A stretch of DNA of 9,711 nt from Burkholderia sp. (GTDB taxonomy: Bacteria > Pseudomonadota > Gammaproteobacteria > Burkholderiales > Burkholderiaceae), in assembly GCA_028292565.1 (NCBI GenBank), contig JAQGMD010000087.1:1-9711 (forward strand), written 5' to 3'. Positions 5,569 to 9,711 of the stretch are shown one piece after another. Position numbers and translations under genes: made by a program. Each line of letters starts with the position of its first letter. Position 1 is the stretch's first letter. The notes under the pieces are model-generated. The model had not been told where the DNA came from and made no database searches. It was given only the letters and a program-made list of their open reading frames with translations.

Positions 5569-6408
5569 ATGAAATCAATCCGGCATTTCGGTCTCTTCGT
5601 TGTCTTGTGCTGCGTGGCCGGATGCGCCAACCTGGAAGAGGTGCAATCGTTCGCCGCCGAGTCGGCAAAGCTTTCCGCCTACGCCGAACTGACCGTCCGT
5701 TTCCGCGATACTTATGAGCGCGAGAAACCCTACCTGACGGACGAAGCGGATCGCATTGCGAAGGATAACGACAAAATGCGCAAGGAGGCTTATGCAGATC
5801 TCGTCAAAATTCATCAAGGCGTTTCCCTGTACATGCAAACACTGGCGAAGCTCGCCGGCGACGACACGTTTGACCTCACCAGGCCCATCGGCACATTAGC
5901 AAGCGGCATTCGGGCTTTTCCTGACCTGGGCATACAGAAGTCTCATGTGGATGCCTATTTCAGTCTCACCAGAATCATCACCAGATGGACGGGCACCGGC
6001 TATCAGCTGCGTGCAGTGAAAAGCATGCTTGTTGAAGCGGACGCGCCGATACAAACGCTTTTGGATGGCATGCTTGCACTCGCTAACTATTATGAAAAAA
6101 CCAATGAAAACGAACGAGGGACGGTACTGGGCTTGCTCGAAGTTGAGATTCCTTTTGCAAACGCGTCGAAGGACCGGCTGCTTTCGACGCTGGCGAAAGC
6201 GCATATGCAGGCGAAGTCGTCTGAATATCAAACCGCTAAACGGAAGTATTCCGAAGCCGCGCGCGGGCTTCGCAGTATCGCGGAAGGGCACCGGGAGCTG
6301 GCTGCGAATGTCGACAAGCTGCCTGACCAGCAGACGCGGGCAATGGTTGAGAAATTCGCCAAAGACATACAGACCGTGCGGGACAACCTGAACACTATCG
6401 GCTGGTAG
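5569..6408 (+). CDS. helical outer-membrane lipoprotein of unknown function
   Basis: The 279-residue precursor has a classic lipoprotein signal: positive KSIRH, hydrophobic FGLFVVLCC, then lipobox VAGC with Cys19 lipidated. Ala at position +2 predicts sorting to the outer membrane. The mature part is almost wholly helical and charged, with heptad-like stretches (ADRIAKDNDKMRKEAYADLV, near residues 64-85, and the last 80 residues). This suggests an elongated helical bundle in the periplasm. No catalytic motif is seen and I do not recognise the family. GGGAG stands 8 nt before ATG 5569; the same frame is open upstream to 5509 but has no ribosome site there and would spoil the signal peptide. 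It is followed 10 nt later by the 6419-6823 gene, whose Shine-Dalgarno overlaps this stop codon, so the two are co-translated. Confidence 0.85.
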   Translation: MKSIRHFGLFVVLCCVAGCANLEEVQSFAAESAKLSAYAELTVRFRDTYEREKPYLTDEADRIAKDNDKMRKEAYADLVKIHQGVSLYMQTLAKLAGDDTFDLTRPIGTLASGIRAFPDLGIQKSHVDAYFSLTRIITRWTGTGYQLRAVKSMLVEADAPIQTLLDGMLALANYYEKTNENERGTVLGLLEVEIPFANASKDRLLSTLAKAHMQAKSSEYQTAKRKYSEAARGLRSIAEGHRELAANVDKLPDQQTRAMVEKFAKDIQTVRDNLNTIGW

Positions 6409-6418
6409 GAGGACGCAC

Positions 6419-6823
6419 ATGGCCCTGAAGACGCCGAAAGAAGTCGAGGAACTTGCGGATGGCCTTACCGAAAGCGCCGATGCGCTTCATAAGCAGCTGC
6501 TCAAGCAGATCAGGAAAGGCAGCGTGAACCAGGCTCAAGCGCAAATGATGTTTCAGGACGAGGCGATATTGCGGCAGAAAGCTAATGGGCTTTATATCGA
6601 TGCGGTCAATTGTGTGGTGGCTGATTTACCGACTGCTCAGAGCAAGTTGGTCGATCTGGTTGCGGCTGCGAATGCGAAGCTGAAGAAGATGAATGATGTT
6701 GAGAAGATTATTGATCTGGTTGCGGATTTGCTGGTGCTTGCGGCCGCCGCGTATGCGGCGAAGCCTGGGCCGCTGTTGGCTGCGTTGGAAGAGGTTCGGA
6801 AGGATTTGAAGGCGCGGAAGTGA
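6419..6823 (+). CDS. small helical protein, partner of the lipoprotein
   Basis: This 134-residue protein has no signal peptide. Residues 1-100 are charged amphipathic helix (EVEELADGLTESADALHKQL, QAQAQMMFQDEAILRQKANG). Residues about 97-115 (IIDLVADLLVLAAAAYAA) are hydrophobic enough to insert in a membrane or to form the core of a helical hairpin. A basic tail (VRKDLKARK) ends it. The family is not recognised. A perfect AGGAGG at 6407-6412 overlaps the upstream stop, 6 nt from ATG. A 13-bp direct repeat (GATCTGGTTGCGG at 6653-6665 and 6713-6725, exactly 20 codons apart) encodes DLVA twice, hinting at an internal duplication. Tight coupling with the lipoprotein suggests that the two products act together, although one seems cytosolic or inner-membrane and the other periplasmic. 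Confidence 0.75.
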   Translation: MALKTPKEVEELADGLTESADALHKQLLKQIRKGSVNQAQAQMMFQDEAILRQKANGLYIDAVNCVVADLPTAQSKLVDLVAAANAKLKKMNDVEKIIDLVADLLVLAAAAYAAKPGPLLAALEEVRKDLKARK

Positions 6824-6827
6824 TGGG

Positions 6828-6854
6828 GGTCTGGATTGGGATTGCATCCAAACC
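6828..6854. terminator. weak hairpin between convergent operons
   Basis: GGT-C-TGGAT (6828-6836) pairs with ATCCA-A-ACC (6846-6854), 8 pairs with one mismatch. It sits 4 nt after the plus-strand stop and 28 nt from the stop of the minus-strand ligase gene. There is no T-run on either strand, so a role as a bidirectional terminator is only suggested by its position. Confidence 0.25.
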
Positions 6855-6882
6855 GTTAGCCGCAACCTTAAACCTGCAATCA

Positions 6883-8001
6883 TCACCCGGCCCGAAACCG
6901 CCGTATAGCCGCATCAACCATCCCCTCCGCACTCCCTCTCCCCGCATACTCCTGCCGCAGAAAATGCGCATCACTCCCCTCATGCACCGTCTCATAAAGA
7001 TGCTGCAACGCCGGCACGCTCCCGAGCGATTCGGCATAAGGCTCGATATGCCGCAACGTGGTGAGGATATCTTCACGCAGCGACAAGGTTTCATAAGTCT
7101 TCGGATGCACCAGCGTCCCATCCAACCCAAAACGGCAAGCCTGAAACCGGTTGTAGTTGTAGACCAGGTAATCATCTTCAGCAGGCGCCGGCTCTGTGCG
7201 TTCAAGCAGATAGCTGCACAGCGCCTGCAAATAACAGGCGAGGGCGGCGGCGCGTTCCACTGTCAGAGGCGTGTCGCACACCCGCAGTTCTATCGTTCCG
7301 AATTCCGGCTTGGGCCGGATATCCCAATAGAAGTCCTTCATGCTTTTGACGATGCCGGTATGCTCCATCTTCGAGAAATAGTCATTCACGAAATCGTCCC
7401 AGCGCAGCACGAAGGGAGCACGCCCGCTGAGTGGGAAAGCAAACACCGAATTTAACCGCGCCGAGTTGAACAGCGTATCCCGTCCCTGCACATAGGGCGA
7501 CGATGCGGAAAGGGCGATGAAGTGCGGCACATAGCGGCTCAGCGAATGCAAGAGGAACAGCGCATCGTCACCGGAGCTGCAGCCGACGTGCACGTGCTGT
7601 CCGAAGATGGTGAACTGCTTAGCCAGGTAACCGTACAGAGCGGACACCTCTTTGAAGCGCGGCTTGGAAAATATTTTTTGCTCCGACCACTTCTGGAACG
7701 GGTGCGTGCCGCCGCCGCAGATGCCGACGTTGAGCGTATCGCCGGCACGCACCAGGGTGTCGCGTATGTCCTGCAACTGGTTCAACAGTCCGGTGTGGTT
7801 GGTCTGCACGTCGGTGCAGATCTCGATCATGCTTTCGGTGATTTCAGGCGTCACGTTGCCCGGAAAGGGCTTCCTGCCCAGCAGGTGCAGCAGGTCGGGA
7901 CTTGACGCCGACAGGTCGAAATCGCTCAGGCTGACGAGTTGCAGTTCCAGTTCCACGCCGAGCGTGAGTGCTTCAGATTTTCCAAAGGGTTCAAGCGGCA
8001 T
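6883..8001 (-). CDS. ybdK: YbdK-type carboxylate-amine ligase (glutamate-cysteine ligase 2)
   Basis: The protein has 372 residues, the length I recall for Escherichia coli YbdK, and follows its pattern throughout. GVELEL (15-20) and TESMIE (55-60) hold acidic metal/ATP-binding residues. [11 protein letters not shown] (95-105), FGQHVHVGC (133-141), [10 protein letters not shown] (216-225) and NRFQACRFG (274-282) are signature blocks. YbdK belongs to the glutamate-cysteine ligase/glutamine synthetase superfamily and has weak ATP-dependent gamma-glutamylcysteine synthetase activity in vitro; its true substrate is not settled. It is cytosolic. ATG 8001 has GGAG 8 nt before it, lying inside the end of the upstream antiporter gene. 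Only 2 nt separate the two genes, so they form a coupled operon. No damage is seen. Confidence 0.92.
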   Translation of the reverse strand: MPLEPFGKSEALTLGVELELQLVSLSDFDLSASSPDLLHLLGRKPFPGNVTPEITESMIEICTDVQTNHTGLLNQLQDIRDTLVRAGDTLNVGICGGGTHPFQKWSEQKIFSKPRFKEVSALYGYLAKQFTIFGQHVHVGCSSGDDALFLLHSLSRYVPHFIALSASSPYVQGRDTLFNSARLNSVFAFPLSGRAPFVLRWDDFVNDYFSKMEHTGIVKSMKDFYWDIRPKPEFGTIELRVCDTPLTVERAAALACYLQALCSYLLERTEPAPAEDDYLVYNYNRFQACRFGLDGTLVHPKTYETLSLREDILTTLRHIEPYAESLGSVPALQHLYETVHEGSDAHFLRQEYAGRGSAEGMVDAAIRRFRAG

Positions 8002-8003
8002 GA

Positions 8004-9191
8004 TCAGCTCTCCGTCGTGTTGGGTGTTTCTTTCGCCCAGACCAGGGCACGCTGGGTGAGGATCGGACCGACCAGCTCCAGCACCAGGGTTATCGCAGCG
8101 AGGGCAACCAGTTCATCGACCAACGCAACGCCGAGATGACGCGTCTGCTCCAGCAGCAGGATGACAAATACCGAGATTGGCGCCAGCGCCAATCCCGTCA
8201 ACGCACCCTTGCGCCAGGTAACGCCGCTGAAATGGGAAAGAGCCGCGACGCTGATCGTCTTCGTCGCCAGGCGCGCCGCAACCAATGCCAGCGCAAGGCC
8301 GAGGCCGCTGGTGACGCGATTCCATTCGATGGTCGAGGCGGCAAACATGAACAGCAGCACAGTCAGCAAGTCTCCGAGCGCGCCGAAGTTTCGCTGCGTC
8401 TGGCTCAGGGCCACGCGACGATGACGCGCGACCAGGCCGAAAGTCAGGGCCGCCAGCACCGGCGAAAGCTTGAGCGCATCGGTCAGCGCAACCAGCAGGA
8501 TGACCGCAATCGCAAACGCGACCGTCGCGTCCTGCGCAAGATTACCGAGTCTCCTCAGGACGGCGGGTACGATCACGCCAAATACCCCGCCGAGTCCGGC
8601 GGAGACGAGCAGCGTGATCAGGCTGTGCCAGATTGCTTGAGACAGGCTGCCGGAAGTCTGGAACACCCAGAAGCCGACGATCACCTTGAAGGTAAAGACA
8701 GCGAGCACGCAGTTCAGCGCGGTCAGGTGCAATACCCGCTCCGTCACCTGGCCCGAACTGCGCTGTTCGTTCACCACCCGCATGATGCCAGCGGGCGAAG
8801 TGGACATCGCAAGTGACGCTAACAACATCGCCGTCATCATCGGCGTATCGAACCATAGTGCGACGCTGTAGACGACCGCGAATGTGCAGAACGACTCAAG
8901 GACGCCGGTTGCCGTGATCCAGGGATTGGCGCGCAGCCAATGCAGGTTGATCCGATAACCGAATTCGAACAGGATCAGGCCGAACGCGATATTGGCAAGC
9001 AGGATGATGTTGCTGCCATCCGCGAGTTGCAGGACGCCGGTCTGCGCGTTTGCCAGCACAAAGCCAACCACGCCATAAATGCTGATGCGCGGCAAACCGG
9101 TCCAGCGATGGCCGAACTCGCCGGCGACCCACGCAAGCGCAATCGCGAATGGCCAGGCGAGATTGGTAGCAATCAAAAAAATATCGGGCAT
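8004..9191 (-). CDS. CPA-type cation:proton antiporter-like membrane protein
   Basis: This 395-residue inner-membrane protein has about 11-13 hydrophobic segments (for example near 4-23, 38-50, 61-79, 91-113, 118-135, 150-167, 181-200, 211-227, 229-245, 261-275, 321-337 and 341-355). [17 protein letters not shown] (231-247) and [16 protein letters not shown] (71-86) match the monovalent cation:proton antiporter superfamily (Kef/NhaP-like). The protein ends after the transport domain, without a TrkA-N or other regulatory tail. The usual 'TDP' is TSP (131-133), and the helix that should carry the ion-binding Asp pair or Asn-Asp reads ALNCVLAV, with Asn150-Cys151. AAGGAG stands 4 nt before ATG 9191. 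The YbdK ligase follows after 2 nt. Glutathione gates KefB/KefC in other bacteria, so pairing with a thiol-forming ligase is suggestive. Confidence 0.82.
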   Translation of the reverse strand: MPDIFLIATNLAWPFAIALAWVAGEFGHRWTGLPRISIYGVVGFVLANAQTGVLQLADGSNIILLANIAFGLILFEFGYRINLHWLRANPWITATGVLESFCTFAVVYSVALWFDTPMMTAMLLASLAMSTSPAGIMRVVNEQRSSGQVTERVLHLTALNCVLAVFTFKVIVGFWVFQTSGSLSQAIWHSLITLLVSAGLGGVFGVIVPAVLRRLGNLAQDATVAFAIAVILLVALTDALKLSPVLAALTFGLVARHRRVALSQTQRNFGALGDLLTVLLFMFAASTIEWNRVTSGLGLALALVAARLATKTISVAALSHFSGVTWRKGALTGLALAPISVFVILLLEQTRHLGVALVDELVALAAITLVLELVGPILTQRALVWAKETPNTTES

Positions 9192-9530
9192 GGCGCTCCT
9201 TATTCAAAACACGTCTGGCGTTACAGCCATGGATAAATGTCAGCACGACGACTATCGTCGGGACTACGCGCGGCGCTTCATCAGGAATGCGGCAAGTGGG
9301 GCCGCGTGAAGCGCGAAGGTTTTGTGGATGCGCTTCGGACGAGAGCGGGAGCCATGATCCGGAGCGCGGCGAATTATCGGTGCATTTGCGGATCAGGACA
9401 AGCAGGTAAAAAGAGAAGCTGTTTGCGGTTGACTTGATCGAGTGCTAATGCATGCGGACAAATTATATTGCTTCACATGTGGTTTTGCGGCAAACTATTT
9501 GGCTGTTTACGGTGGGTTTGATCGCAGTTT
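9192..9530. other. divergent intergenic region
   Basis: No supported gene. A 26-residue plus-strand frame (9229-9309, MDKCQHDDYRRDYARRF at its start) and a 66-residue one (9237-9437) both lack good ribosome sites. An AT-rich patch AATTATATTG (9461-9470) contains a -10-like TATATT (9464-9469) on the plus strand, but no matching -35 was found. It could belong to the gene starting at 9664. Confidence 0.35.
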
Positions 9531-9562
9531 GTAGGGCGGAAAAGCGAAACGTCTTCCGCCAT
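9531..9562. repeat. dispersed palindromic repeat (GTAGGGCGGAA...TTCCGCC type)
   Basis: GGCGGAA (9535-9541) pairs perfectly with TTCCGCC (9554-9560) around AAGCGAAACGTC. The whole GTAGGGCGGAAAAGCGAAAC plus GTCTTCCGCC fits the widespread intergenic element of the form 'GTAGGGCGGATNAGCGNAGCGTNATCCGCC', known from many proteobacterial genomes (recalled, not searched). It lies in the upstream region of the gene starting at 9664. Confidence 0.6.
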
Positions 9563-9663
9563 CTGGGGCGAGCCGGTCGCGGAGCCTCCAAGCCAATTCA
9601 CGCAGCCGGATCAACCACCCCGGTTCTTCCAACCCCCCTCATCACCATCCCAGGAGGACCAAT

Positions 9664-9711
9664 TTGCCCCTATTCGATTTCTCAACCTACGACGAAGCAC
9701 TAGCCGGCACC
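9664..9711 (+). CDS. start of an unidentified gene, cut by the window end
   Basis: AGGAGG (9652-9657) stands 6 nt before TTG 9664, which opens a frame of 16 codons running to the last base: (M)PLFDFSTYDEALAGT. The near-perfect Shine-Dalgarno and spacing support TTG as the start; no in-frame ATG or GTG with comparable support is seen. No signal peptide or membrane segment appears in the visible part. The fragment is too short to assign a family. It points away from the antiporter-ligase operon. Confidence 0.55.
   Translation, partial: MPLFDFSTYDEALAGT

Noticed and set aside
6820..7455. 211-residue plus-strand open frame overlapping the ligase gene
   Set aside because: It is antisense to the YbdK-type gene, which matches its family along the full length.
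8136..8816. 226-residue plus-strand open frame within the antiporter gene
   Set aside because: It is antisense to the membrane protein. Its Gln/Arg-rich composition is what results from reading the opposite strand of hydrophobic codons.
1..9711. CRISPR array, tRNA or rRNA genes
   Set aside because: No regularly spaced repeats, no tRNA cloverleaf and no rRNA-like sequence were seen on reading the window by eye.

Overview
The window looks like a piece of a betaproteobacterial chromosome, probably Burkholderiales (an Oxalobacteraceae-like genome would fit). This is a judgement from moderate GC content, codon style, a type IV pilus/T3SS-style lytic transglycosylase remnant and a YbdK ligase. No ribosomal or other marker gene confirms it.

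The left part (1 to about 4000) is sparse and decaying. It starts with a possible repeat segment that abuts a lytic transglycosylase remnant lacking its N-terminus and its middle. An OmpR/PhoB-type response regulator follows on the minus strand, broken by two opposite single-base frameshifts. Then come an intact putative DNA-binding protein (1458-1928, minus) with a strong hairpin after its stop, a long poorly coding stretch with one possible 58-residue ORF, a C-terminal scrap of an IS110/IS1111-type transposase, and an intact class I methyltransferase (2781-3494, minus). After another poorly coding gap comes a dispersed-repeat-like element (3927-3973).

The right part (4029-9191) is well-packed and apparently functional. 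A GGDEF-EAL protein with all key motifs lies on the minus strand (4029-5387). Divergent from it is a two-gene plus-strand operon: a helical outer-membrane lipoprotein and a small helical protein with one hydrophobic stretch. I recognise neither, and this pair is the best candidate for an undescribed system. Convergent with it is a minus-strand operon in which a membrane antiporter-like protein (8004-9191) is followed after 2 nt by a YbdK-type glutamate-cysteine ligase (6883-8001). The antiporter lacks the usual acidic ion-binding residue, so a transporter whose activity is linked to a gamma-glutamyl thiol is a reasonable hypothesis.

The right edge (9192-9711) is an upstream region with a second recognisable dispersed palindromic repeat. 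It ends with the first 16 codons of a plus-strand gene with a very strong Shine-Dalgarno and a TTG start.
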